This document shows positions 9,580 through 17,148 of a stretch of DNA of 46,567 bases, piece by piece. A program made the position numbers and the translations under genes. Source of the DNA: CAJQQY01 sp045104975 (GTDB lineage Bacteria > Bacteroidota > Bacteroidia > Chitinophagales > Saprospiraceae); assembly GCA_045104975.1 (NCBI GenBank), contig JBGCCY010000256.1, positions 1-46,567 of the forward strand, given 5' to 3'. Numbering within the stretch: the first letter of the stretch is position 1; every line of letters begins with the position of its first letter. The notes beneath the pieces were generated by a model. It had not been told where the DNA came from. It saw only the letters and a list, made by a program, of their open reading frames with translations, and made no database searches.

Positions 9580-10698
9580 ATGATAGATTTTATAAAAAAT
9601 AATTACTCGATTTTTATCAAGGGATTTTTGGTTAACTTAGTTTTGCTAATTTTATTTAGTAAAATTGGGATTATTAGAATTGAGCCAACTGCGGTAATGG
9701 AGAATGTTTTCATCTTTACTTTTTGGTGGATGTTCTTTTCATTTTTGATTTTTAAGATTCCTTATTTTAAAGCAAACAAGGATGTAGTGGCCAAGATGCT
9801 AGGGTTACTTGGGATATTAATTATGGCAATAACAGTTGATATTTATTTACAGATTCCAAATAATCCGATTACGATTCCTTTGATTATTTTCTTTTGGTTG
9901 GGAGTAGCGTATTTGGTTTTACCTAAGTTCTTTAAAAAATATCAAGTAACTATTTTTTCAGTTTATGGAGTTAGTCTTTCCTATTTTCTCTTTTTTAGGA
10001 GGTACTCAGATTATGGTGAAAACTATCATGAAATAGTTATTAATCTTTTATTAATTCCGATTCCAGTTTTTTTTGGTTTATGGATTTTTGAACAATGGCG
10101 TTGGTTAAAAACCTTGCAGGCGGAAAAAGGAAAAGCAGAATTGGCATTGCTGAAAAGCCAGATTAACCCACATTTCTTTTTTAATACGTTGAATAATTTA
10201 TATGGTTTGACTGTCGAAAAATCGGATCAAGCGCCTGAGGTAGTTTTAAAATTAGCAGACATGATGCGCTATACGATTTATAAAGGGAAGGAAGATTTTG
10301 TTTCCATAAAAGATGAAGTGAAGTATTTGGAAAACTATATCGAGCTGCATAAAATCCGTTTTCAAAAAAAAGTAAAGATTGATTTTACGAAACAAATAAA
10401 TGAGGATGTTAAAGTTGCTCCGTTACTTTTTATTATCCTTTTGGAAAATGCATTTAAGCATGGGGTAGAAAAAATGACGGAAGATGCTTACATTCATCTT
10501 GATCTAAAAGCTGATGCTTCGAAGATTAATTTTGCAATTGAAAATAATTTTGAGGAAACCAAAAGTAAAAAGGAGAAGGGAATTGGATTAGATAATTTGA
10601 AAAAAAGATTGGAGTATATGTATCCAAAAAATCATAAATTAGCCATTGACAAGCATCCTAAAATTTATCGAGCGAGTCTAAATATAAAATTATCATGA
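9580..10698 (+). CDS. LytS-type sensor histidine kinase
   Basis: Inner-membrane sensor of about 372 residues from the ATG at 9580 (MIDFIKNNYS); the frame is open from 9508, but the promoter box lies inside that extension. Residues 1 to about 160 contain several membrane helices and no separate sensor domain. A short coiled linker then leads to the His_kinase block KSQINPHFFFNTLNNLYG with phospho-acceptor H198. The ATPase domain has the N box LLENAFKHGVEK and the glycine box GIGLDNLKKRLEYMYP. The stop codon overlaps the regulator start by 4 bases, so the two are translationally coupled. The neighbouring divergent ABC/peptidase module is a plausible target. Confidence 0.9.
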   Translation: MIDFIKNNYSIFIKGFLVNLVLLILFSKIGIIRIEPTAVMENVFIFTFWWMFFSFLIFKIPYFKANKDVVAKMLGLLGILIMAITVDIYLQIPNNPITIPLIIFFWLGVAYLVLPKFFKKYQVTIFSVYGVSLSYFLFFRRYSDYGENYHEIVINLLLIPIPVFFGLWIFEQWRWLKTLQAEKGKAELALLKSQINPHFFFNTLNNLYGLTVEKSDQAPEVVLKLADMMRYTIYKGKEDFVSIKDEVKYLENYIELHKIRFQKKVKIDFTKQINEDVKVAPLLFIILLENAFKHGVEKMTEDAYIHLDLKADASKINFAIENNFEETKSKKEKGIGLDNLKKRLEYMYPKNHKLAIDKHPKIYRASLNIKLS

Positions 10699-11393
10699 CC
10701 ACATATTGCATCATTGATGATGAACCCATTGCACATCGAATCATCGAAGGCTATTGCGAGAATTTACCTTATTTGGAAAAGAAAGGAAATTGTTACGATG
10801 CCTTTGAAGCAATGCAATTACTCAACAAGATTTCAGTTGACTTAATTTTTTTGGATATTAATATGCCAAAGATTTCAGGTTTTGATTTGTTGAAAACCAT
10901 GATGAATCCTCCAACGGTAATTGTTACTTCGGCTCATCAAGAATTTGCCTTAGAAGGATATGAGTTAAATATTTCAGATTATTTACTGAAGCCTTTTTCA
11001 TTGGAGCGTTTTATGAAAGCGATCAATAAAGCCATCAATGCTAAAAAAGCGGTAGAAACTATTCCTTCAAATGAGCCTGCAAAATTTAGCTTTTTTCTAA
11101 AAGGAGATAAAAAAATGCATCAAGTTCATGGGGATGAGATTTTATATATTGAAGCTTTTGGAAATTACTCAAAGGTGTATTTTGAAAATGAAATGATTGT
11201 GAGTCATGAAAAGATTTCTTCTTTTGAAGAGTTACTTCCTTCGGATAATTTTTTAAGAATTCATAAATCATTTATCGTTGCGACGAGTAAAATAAAATTA
11301 ATTGAGGGGAATAGGATTTCTATTGGAGAGCATCAGGTGCCGATTGGGCAGACGTATAAAATGGCTTTGAAGAAATTATTTAGGAAGGAGTAA
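10695..11393 (+). CDS. LytTR-family response regulator
   Basis: 232 residues. The receiver domain (1 to about 120) has the acidic pair D8/D9, phospho-acceptor D54 in LIFLDINMPKISG, and the lysine of DYLLKPFS. The C-terminal LytTR DNA-binding domain (about 130-232) contains FLKGDKKMHQVHGDEILYIEAFGNY and FLRIHKSFIVA. It overlaps the kinase gene by ATGA, so the pair forms a two-component system. LytTR proteins bind as dimers to spaced direct repeats. The local 9462-9510 inverted repeat is the most visible nearby candidate site, unproven. Confidence 0.93.
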   Translation: MTTYCIIDDEPIAHRIIEGYCENLPYLEKKGNCYDAFEAMQLLNKISVDLIFLDINMPKISGFDLLKTMMNPPTVIVTSAHQEFALEGYELNISDYLLKPFSLERFMKAINKAINAKKAVETIPSNEPAKFSFFLKGDKKMHQVHGDEILYIEAFGNYSKVYFENEMIVSHEKISSFEELLPSDNFLRIHKSFIVATSKIKLIEGNRISIGEHQVPIGQTYKMALKKLFRKE

Positions 11394-11401
11394 TTAATGT
11401 A

Positions 11402-11510
11402 ATAACTCAAGTTGCATATCAAGATATAGTTCCTCGCTTCTCTACTTTTTTTTCATCAAGGAAAAAAAGTAGAACAATGGGAGAGATACATTTACCCTAA
11501 CTTGAGTTAT
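11402..11510. repeat. Intergenic palindromic element, copy 1
   Basis: A 109-base element just after the LytTR stop. Its ends are a perfect 12-bp inverted repeat, ATAACTCAAGTT (11402-11413) and AACTTGAGTTAT (11499-11510). Inside, CTACTTTTTTTT and AAAAAAAGTAG form a second hairpin. A diverged copy lies at 33228-33340, sharing the 19-mer at 11459-11477 exactly and about 70% of the left half. It encodes nothing and resembles a small non-autonomous repeat. Confidence 0.75.
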
Positions 11511-11515
11511 AAAAA

Positions 11516-11546
11516 AAGCTGCCAATCAATCTGATTGGCAGCTTTT
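11516..11546 (-). terminator. Terminator between the LytTR and acyl-CoA dehydrogenase genes
   Basis: A perfect 13-bp stem AAGCTGCCAATCA (11516-11528) and TGATTGGCAGCTT (11532-11544) with a 3-base loop. The long T-run is on the minus strand (seven As at 11511-11517 on the plus strand), fitting the leftward acyl-CoA dehydrogenase operon. A shorter TTTT on the plus strand may allow bidirectional use. Confidence 0.9.
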
Positions 11547-11577
11547 ACATTTGTAGATATATTGTTATTTTGTAAAA

Positions 11578-12705
11578 TTAAAATCCACTCAAAGTCGCAA
11601 AACGATCCAAGTGATAATTATAATCACCAAAAGTTTGTTGTGCCACTCTCGCACGTTTCATAAAGAAACCAATCTCCTCATCATCAGTCATACCGATTCC
11701 ACCGAAGAGTTGAATGCCTTCGTTAGTGATTAATTGGAGTACTTCTCCAACTTTAGATTTTGTCATACTTGCCATATAAGGAAGCATTGGTGAATCTGAA
11801 TCGATAGCTTGTAAGGATTTGATTACCAATGATTTACATAGTTGTATTTCACAGTACATATGTGCTGCACGATGTTGTAAAGCTTGGAAAGTTCCAATGA
11901 CAACGCCGAATTGTTTTCGTTCTTTTAAGTAAGCAATCGTTCGGTCAAATGCTTCTTGCATAGAACCTAACATCTCTGCTGACAAACCAATTCTTGCAAT
12001 GTCCAATGCTTTTTCCAAAGTCTTTTTTCCTTTTCCTTCCTCTCCAATTAGATCTGCTTCAGTTACTTTTACATTTTCAAAAGTAACGACTGCGGCATTT
12101 CGGCTATCCATCATAATTTTCTTTTCAATGGTAATGCCTTCCGATTTGGCATCGACGATAAATAATGTAATACCTTTGTTATTAGTATCAGTTGTTGTTA
12201 CTACAAAGTAGTCCGCCACATTTCCATCAAGGACAAAAACTTTTTTTCCAGAAATAGAATAGTCATTATCGGTCTTCGAATATTGAGTCGAAACTTTCAA
12301 CGGTCGGTGTGCATTACTTTCTTCCGAAGCTAGACTTAACAATATACTTCCGTCAGCAATTCGAGGTAGAAAGTTTTCTTTCTGCATAGTGTTTCCTCCA
12401 AAATTAATAATGGAAGTGCCTACCAAACAAGTTGAAACCATTGGTGTAGCAACTAGCGTTCGACCCATTTCTTCGAGTACTTGACCAAAGCCAACAAAGC
12501 CAAAATCCATTCCGCCATAAGCTTCTGGAATGTTCAAACTAGCCCAACCCATTTCCGCCATTTCTTTCCAAAGTTGAGGATCGTATCCTTTGGAATCTTT
12601 CGAATCTCGCAACTTTCGCAAGGCTTCAATTGGTGCTCTATTTTTTAAAAATTCTTTTGCTGAGGTTTTTAGCATTTGCTGTTCCTCATTTATAACTAAG
12701 TTCAT
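11578..12705 (-). CDS. Acyl-CoA dehydrogenase-like subunit, probably non-catalytic partner
   Basis: A 375-residue flavoprotein-fold member of the acyl-CoA dehydrogenase family. It has the N-terminal helical domain (MGWASLNIPEAYGGMDFGFV), the middle beta domain (SLASEESNAHRP, KVFVLDGNVADYFVVTT) and the C-terminal helical domain (FGVVIGTFQALQHRAAHMY, GIQLFGGIGMTDDEEIGFFMKRARV). Where catalytic subunits have the Y/I-EGT loop with the base glutamate, this one reads AQQTFGDYNYHLDR. In characterised heteromeric acyl-CoA dehydrogenases of actinobacterial steroid degradation, one subunit supplies the base and the other helps bind FAD. The downstream position 54 bases after a full-length partner fits that scheme. 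The substrate is unknown. Confidence 0.87.
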   Translation of the reverse strand: MNLVINEEQQMLKTSAKEFLKNRAPIEALRKLRDSKDSKGYDPQLWKEMAEMGWASLNIPEAYGGMDFGFVGFGQVLEEMGRTLVATPMVSTCLVGTSIINFGGNTMQKENFLPRIADGSILLSLASEESNAHRPLKVSTQYSKTDNDYSISGKKVFVLDGNVADYFVVTTTDTNNKGITLFIVDAKSEGITIEKKIMMDSRNAAVVTFENVKVTEADLIGEEGKGKKTLEKALDIARIGLSAEMLGSMQEAFDRTIAYLKERKQFGVVIGTFQALQHRAAHMYCEIQLCKSLVIKSLQAIDSDSPMLPYMASMTKSKVGEVLQLITNEGIQLFGGIGMTDDEEIGFFMKRARVAQQTFGDYNYHLDRFATLSGF

Positions 12706-12759
12706 TTTTTTATTTTTTATGTGAAGACCGTTCTGACTTCTGTCAGCGAAGCGATCTAA

Positions 12760-13953
12760 TTAACGAGTTGGTAAATTCAAAATTCGCTTTGCAATAATAT
12801 TTAATTGCACTTCTGAAGTTCCACCTTCGATAGAATTTCCTTTCGTTCGACACATGTCGCGCGCCAGTTTTCCATCCAAGTAATCTTCGCCCCATTGCAA
12901 TCCATCGAATCCACCCATGGACAACATCAATTCAAATTTTTCCTTATTTAATTCCGTTGCGTAGTATTTGAAAAAAGAAGATTTTGCGCCAATCGGAGCA
13001 CCTGCTTTCGCTTCGTCGCTCATTCTTTCCATTGACCATTTGATACCAGCACCATTGATTAACCATCGAGCCACTTCTGTTCGTAAAACAGGATCAGCTA
13101 ATTTTCCATTTTCCAAACCAACCATTTCGATAGCAATTTGAGACAACAATTTTTGTTGCCCTGCTTCCGAAATTCCACCAATCATTGATCGCTCATGCGT
13201 CAACAAATATTTGGCAATCGTCCAACCATTATTTAATCCACCAACTAAATTTACCTTAGGTACGACTGTTTCATCAAAAAATGTTTCGCAGAAAGGAGAC
13301 GAACCACTAATCAATTTAATTGGTCGAACTTCCACACTTGGTTGTCTCATATTGATGAGGACGAAACTAATTCCGTGATGCTTTGGTACATCAGGATTGG
13401 TTCGCACTAAGCAAAAACACCAATCTGCTTTGTCTGCATACGAGGTCCAAACTTTCTGACCACTCACTAAGAAATGGTCACCATTGTCCACCGCTCGAGT
13501 TTGCAAATCTGCCAAATCACTTCCTGCACCTGGCTCACTATAGCCTTGACACCACCAAACTTCTCCTCGAGAGATCTTAGTTAAATGTTCTAATTTTTGC
13601 GCCTCATTTCCAAACTCCAAAAGTGCTGGTCCTAGCATGGTTAAACCAAAACTCCAAAGTGCAGATCGACAACCTAATTTTTTAATTTCTTCTTTAAGCA
13701 CCTTGTGTTCTGCTTTATTTAAACCAGCTCCACCATAGATTTTTGGCCAAGCAGGAGCAGTCCAACCTTTATCTCTCATGCGTTCAAACCAAATTTTTTG
13801 ATCTTCACTATTAAAGGTAGCTTCTGAACCTCCTCCATAAATATCTTCAAATTTCTTGACGGGGGTACGCATACTCTCTGGGCAATTAGCTTCAAGCCAA
13901 GCCTTAGTTTCTATTCGGAAAACTTCTAAATCTGTCTGTGTTGTAGTATCCAT
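12760..13953 (-). CDS. Acyl-CoA dehydrogenase, catalytic subunit
   Basis: A 397-residue FAD enzyme that introduces an alpha-beta double bond into an acyl-CoA. Motifs: GWTAPAWPKIYGGAGL in the N-terminal domain, the flavin loop QGYSEPGAGSDLADLQT, KVWTSYADKADW, and the C-terminal KGNSIEGGTSEVQLNIIAKR with candidate catalytic base E376. It is the first gene of a two-gene leftward operon with the second family member. This subgroup (long N-terminal WLEANCPE region, W/F-rich substrate pocket) is often linked to branched, aromatic or steroid-like acyl-CoAs rather than plain fatty acids; that assignment is inference. Confidence 0.9.
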   Translation of the reverse strand: MDTTTQTDLEVFRIETKAWLEANCPESMRTPVKKFEDIYGGGSEATFNSEDQKIWFERMRDKGWTAPAWPKIYGGAGLNKAEHKVLKEEIKKLGCRSALWSFGLTMLGPALLEFGNEAQKLEHLTKISRGEVWWCQGYSEPGAGSDLADLQTRAVDNGDHFLVSGQKVWTSYADKADWCFCLVRTNPDVPKHHGISFVLINMRQPSVEVRPIKLISGSSPFCETFFDETVVPKVNLVGGLNNGWTIAKYLLTHERSMIGGISEAGQQKLLSQIAIEMVGLENGKLADPVLRTEVARWLINGAGIKWSMERMSDEAKAGAPIGAKSSFFKYYATELNKEKFELMLSMGGFDGLQWGEDYLDGKLARDMCRTKGNSIEGGTSEVQLNIIAKRILNLPTR

Positions 13954-14207
13954 AAATGAAAATTATTTTTTTAAAATTTTACGAAAGATAATGGTAAGTG
14001 TTGTGAAAAAGGAAGGGGAGAAGGGGTTTTGGAAATAAATTAAATTGGTTTAATTGAAGCAGGGGGAAGGTTAAGTTCAAATTGACCGGATCAAAATTAT
14101 TAAGATTATTTTACTGTCTCTGTAGTTATAGAAGAACTCAGGATGACTTAGTATTTTATTTTAAAATGAACTTCATTGTATAGCTACGATTCGCAAGATG
14201 CATTTTT

Positions 14208-15200
14208 CTATGTCGTTTTCATTTTTTCTTTAATCCAATCTGTCTCTGTATTATCCAGTTTATCCATTTTTTTTACTGTTATCCATTTTAGAAGTTTTTC
14301 GAATTCTTCTTTGTTGTTTTTATCTAAGAAATTTAAGATAGTTACAATTTCAGGTTCTGTCCCTTTTGAATAAACCCAATTGGTTTTCCTTTTTCTTGAT
14401 AAAATTGATTTCAACCTCTTAGATAATAATTCAGTTTGTTCACTATTACCATGATGAGTAATAAGACTAATTAAATTTTTCTTTACGAATGAATCCTTTT
14501 TCTCCTCATATGTTTTTAGGAAAAAATTAAGTTCATTAGTTCCATTTAATTTATTGACAGCATTTAATCCAGACAGTATTACATCTGTTTTTTTTGAATT
14601 CTTGATTACCTCTTTTAGTAGTGGAATAGATTTTTTAGTACCCACCTTTGAAAGTGTTGATGCGAGCACTCTTAATAAATGATCCTTTAATTTATTTTGT
14701 TCTATTTGGTCTAAACACAACTCCTCAATTCTGATATGATATTCTCTTGGTAATTTTGAAAGAAGCCCAAAAGAATCGAATCTTATTTGCCAATCTTTAT
14801 GAGTTGCTAGGTCAAATAAAATTTCTCTTTCGTTTTTGACTTCTAATGTTGATTGGTTTAATCCACTTAATGAAACATCATTTACCCACCTTGTTTTTTC
14901 TTTTCTTACTAAACCTAAGATATAATCTGCGATATCATTTCTGTTATGTTTATCTGCTAATCGTATTAAATAGGTGATTAAATTAATTTTGTTTTTTGTG
15001 ACCTTTTCCTTTGAGAGAAGTTCTTTAAATACGGGAATATATTCTATATCTGTAATTTCATTTATTTCTTGTCTGGCTATATATGAAATTGTTAAATCTG
15101 AACTATAGCTAACTCCTGCAGGAAGTTTAGCATCAGGTCTAAGACTTCTATCTTCAAGTCTTATAAGTAAATCTTTAAGATGTTTAATCTTTTCTTTCAT
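14208..15200 (-). CDS. HEAT-like repeat protein of unknown function
   Basis: 330 residues, almost entirely alpha-helical, with repeating hydrophobic helix pairs (for example EYIPVFKELLSKEKVTKNKI and KSIPLLKEVIKNSKKTDVIL), which suggests HEAT/Armadillo-like repeats. It has no signal peptide, membrane segment or catalytic motif and is rich in K, E and L. It stands alone, with about 250 bases of non-coding sequence downstream (13954-14207) in which nothing was recognised. Base use is AT-rich even for this window. It may be a protein-binding scaffold; no specific function is claimed. Confidence 0.8.
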   Translation of the reverse strand: MKEKIKHLKDLLIRLEDRSLRPDAKLPAGVSYSSDLTISYIARQEINEITDIEYIPVFKELLSKEKVTKNKINLITYLIRLADKHNRNDIADYILGLVRKEKTRWVNDVSLSGLNQSTLEVKNEREILFDLATHKDWQIRFDSFGLLSKLPREYHIRIEELCLDQIEQNKLKDHLLRVLASTLSKVGTKKSIPLLKEVIKNSKKTDVILSGLNAVNKLNGTNELNFFLKTYEEKKDSFVKKNLISLITHHGNSEQTELLSKRLKSILSRKRKTNWVYSKGTEPEIVTILNFLDKNNKEEFEKLLKWITVKKMDKLDNTETDWIKEKMKTT

Positions 15201-15327
15201 GTCATTTTTTTAAGATCATTCAATGATTCATTGAGTTTCCCACTTTATTTTTTCCCACTTTCATTTATTGACTTTAGTCAATGGAGTTAAATTTTATTGT
15301 TCGGAAATTGTGGAAAAATTAAATATA

Positions 15328-15951
15328 ATGAAATTTAAAAACATTTTTATCTACGGACTTATTCTTCTTTATTCGCTTAATGGTCACGGCCAAAAAGAGG
15401 ATGAGAATAAGTGGGACTTTGAAAAAAAATATTTTATTGGGAGTCAAGCATTTATACTTTTTACGCCACTTCTTGATCCTTCCCCAGAGTATTTTCAATT
15501 AAGTTTTGGGTACAGGTTTTCTCCCAAAGACGAAATATCAATTGAAGGAATAACTTGGGCTTATCAGGGACCACTCGGAAGACCTTATGGACCCAATTAT
15601 GAAAATCCCGATTCAGGTTTCCCAGGAGATGTCAAGGCGATAGGTGGAGGAATAGCTTACAAACGTTTTCTATGGAAAGGTGCTTTTGCGCAAATTCATT
15701 CTACTGCACTTCGTCAAATATATCGAGATGAGAATAAAAATAAAATTCAAAATGGATTTCAGTTGTTCAACACTTTAAGATTCGGCTATCATTTTAAAAT
15801 ATTTAAAAAGCGTTGGTTCATCTCGCCTTCAGTTGCATTTACCAACTGGCCAATCAATACCAACTTGCCAGAATCTTTTCAAATAGAAGAAGATAAATGG
15901 TCGAACTATTTTTTATTTGAACCTGGGCTTCAATTTGGATTTGCTTTTTAG
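15328..15951 (+). CDS. Secreted or outer-membrane protein of unknown function
   Basis: About 207 residues from the ATG at 15328, where MKFKNIFIYGLILLYSLNGHGQ gives a clean signal peptide; the frame is open from 15268. The rest is rich in aromatic residues and glycine with alternating beta patterns (FQLSFGYRFSPKDEISIEGI, AIGGGIAYKRFLWKGAFAQI) and ends in EPGLQFGFAF, a terminal phenylalanine as in outer-membrane beta-barrels. An eight- to ten-strand barrel is likely. The specific family was not recognised. It converges on the Crp/Fnr gene. Confidence 0.72.
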   Translation: MKFKNIFIYGLILLYSLNGHGQKEDENKWDFEKKYFIGSQAFILFTPLLDPSPEYFQLSFGYRFSPKDEISIEGITWAYQGPLGRPYGPNYENPDSGFPGDVKAIGGGIAYKRFLWKGAFAQIHSTALRQIYRDENKNKIQNGFQLFNTLRFGYHFKIFKKRWFISPSVAFTNWPINTNLPESFQIEEDKWSNYFLFEPGLQFGFAF

Positions 15952-16036
15952 TATGAGTTAGGTTGATGGAGGGAAGGATTGTTTTGTGTTTTTTGGAAAT
16001 TAGATTTTTTGCCGGAATTTAATCTCCAAAAAACGC

Positions 16037-16615
16037 TTACTTTTTTGAAGCGATTTTTTTCCTGATTCGGCTAAGTGTTTCAGGTTTAATTCCGAGGAAA
16101 CTCGCAATTTGATATTGAGGAACTCGATTGATTAAGTCAGGTCTTTCATTCACTAATTTCAAATACCTTTCTGTCGGATTTGAGATAATAAACTTAGAAA
16201 GTGCTTCTTGTTGAGCACCCATCATTTGTTCCATTCCTTCTCTACAAAAGGTTTCGAAACGAGGATGCTTTTGATACAACTCTTTTTCTTTTTCATTATT
16301 TAAGATGGCTACGGTGGTTTGTTCGGTACATTCGAAATATTTGATAGATGGAATTTTATTGGCTTGACTATTAAAGTTGATCGCTGATTGATTTTCAGTA
16401 TAAAAAGCAGTTGTTTTTTCTTCTCCATCGAGTAATTCATATTCGCGGATACATCCTTCTATGACGTAATAAGCATCGTTGGCTATCATACCTTCTTTTA
16501 AAAGTAAATGCTCTTTTTTAAATGTTTTGATCGGAAAGCTATTTTCGATTGAAGTAGTTTCTTCTTTGGATAAAGTAGTCATTTGGGACATGAATTGGAC
16601 GAGTATGTTTTCCAT
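16037..16615 (-). CDS. Crp/Fnr-family transcriptional regulator
   Basis: 192 residues, the usual size for Bacteroidota members. Residues about 15-120 form a cyclic-nucleotide-binding-like beta roll (FKKEHLLLKEGMIANDAYYVIEG, ending in YELLDGEEKTTAFY). The carboxy-terminal part is a short helix-turn-helix (VPQYQIASFLGIKPETLSRIRKK). It has no cysteine cluster for oxygen sensing. It follows the MepB-family gene by 5 bases and is probably the last gene of a three-gene unit. The ligand and targets are not evident. Confidence 0.9.
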   Translation of the reverse strand: MENILVQFMSQMTTLSKEETTSIENSFPIKTFKKEHLLLKEGMIANDAYYVIEGCIREYELLDGEEKTTAFYTENQSAINFNSQANKIPSIKYFECTEQTTVAILNNEKEKELYQKHPRFETFCREGMEQMMGAQQEALSKFIISNPTERYLKLVNERPDLINRVPQYQIASFLGIKPETLSRIRKKIASKK

Positions 16616-16620
16616 TTTAT

Positions 16621-17148
16621 TTATTTTTCCTCAAATAATTTTTTCACAAATTCTAAGTTAACTTTATCATTATATTCTACAAAATAATTCAGTTGCCATT
16701 GTTGCGTTTTTTCTGCTTGCTGATTATTGGTGGTGTCCCAGATCGGATAAACGCGGAATCCTCTTTTGCCATCTTTTTTAGAAGTGGAAATTATTCCTTT
16801 TTTGATGAGAGTTGATTTGGGAAAAATGAATTGTCCTAATCTATGATTCTTATTTACATTGATTAAATAGAAATCAAATTGATCAGATGCTTTAAAAGGC
16901 TCAGTAATTCCGTTTTTATTTCTTTTCCAAAACGTTACGAATTGCCCAATCTTTTTAGGCGTTATTTTTCCATTTCTGCAAATGATGCTTAGTTCATTTA
17001 ATTTGAATTGGCAGGCTTTATATTCCTTGCCTTCCACATCATTTTTATAATCCGAAATTAAAAGAGAACAATGGTTATAAGCAATTTTTTTAATTGTACT
17101 TAATTCACTATTTAAATTTTCTGTTTTTAACATGCCTATTTTTTTCAA
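16621..17148 (-). CDS. MepB-family protein
   Basis: 175 residues matching the MepB family, a small cytoplasmic family first seen in the S. aureus mepRAB drug-efflux operon, whose biochemical role is unknown. Recognisable blocks: KPKK-like GKITPKKIGQFVTFWKRN, FKASDQFDFYLI, LGQFIFPKSTLIKKGIIS, and GKRGFRVYPIWD. The first ATG overlaps the stop of the T9SS gene by 4 bases, supporting it over the next methionine (residue 6). The Crp/Fnr gene follows after 5 bases. No efflux pump is nearby, so the context gives a regulator instead of the usual transporter. Confidence 0.85.
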   Translation of the reverse strand: MKKIGMLKTENLNSELSTIKKIAYNHCSLLISDYKNDVEGKEYKACQFKLNELSIICRNGKITPKKIGQFVTFWKRNKNGITEPFKASDQFDFYLINVNKNHRLGQFIFPKSTLIKKGIISTSKKDGKRGFRVYPIWDTTNNQQAEKTQQWQLNYFVEYNDKVNLEFVKKLFEEK

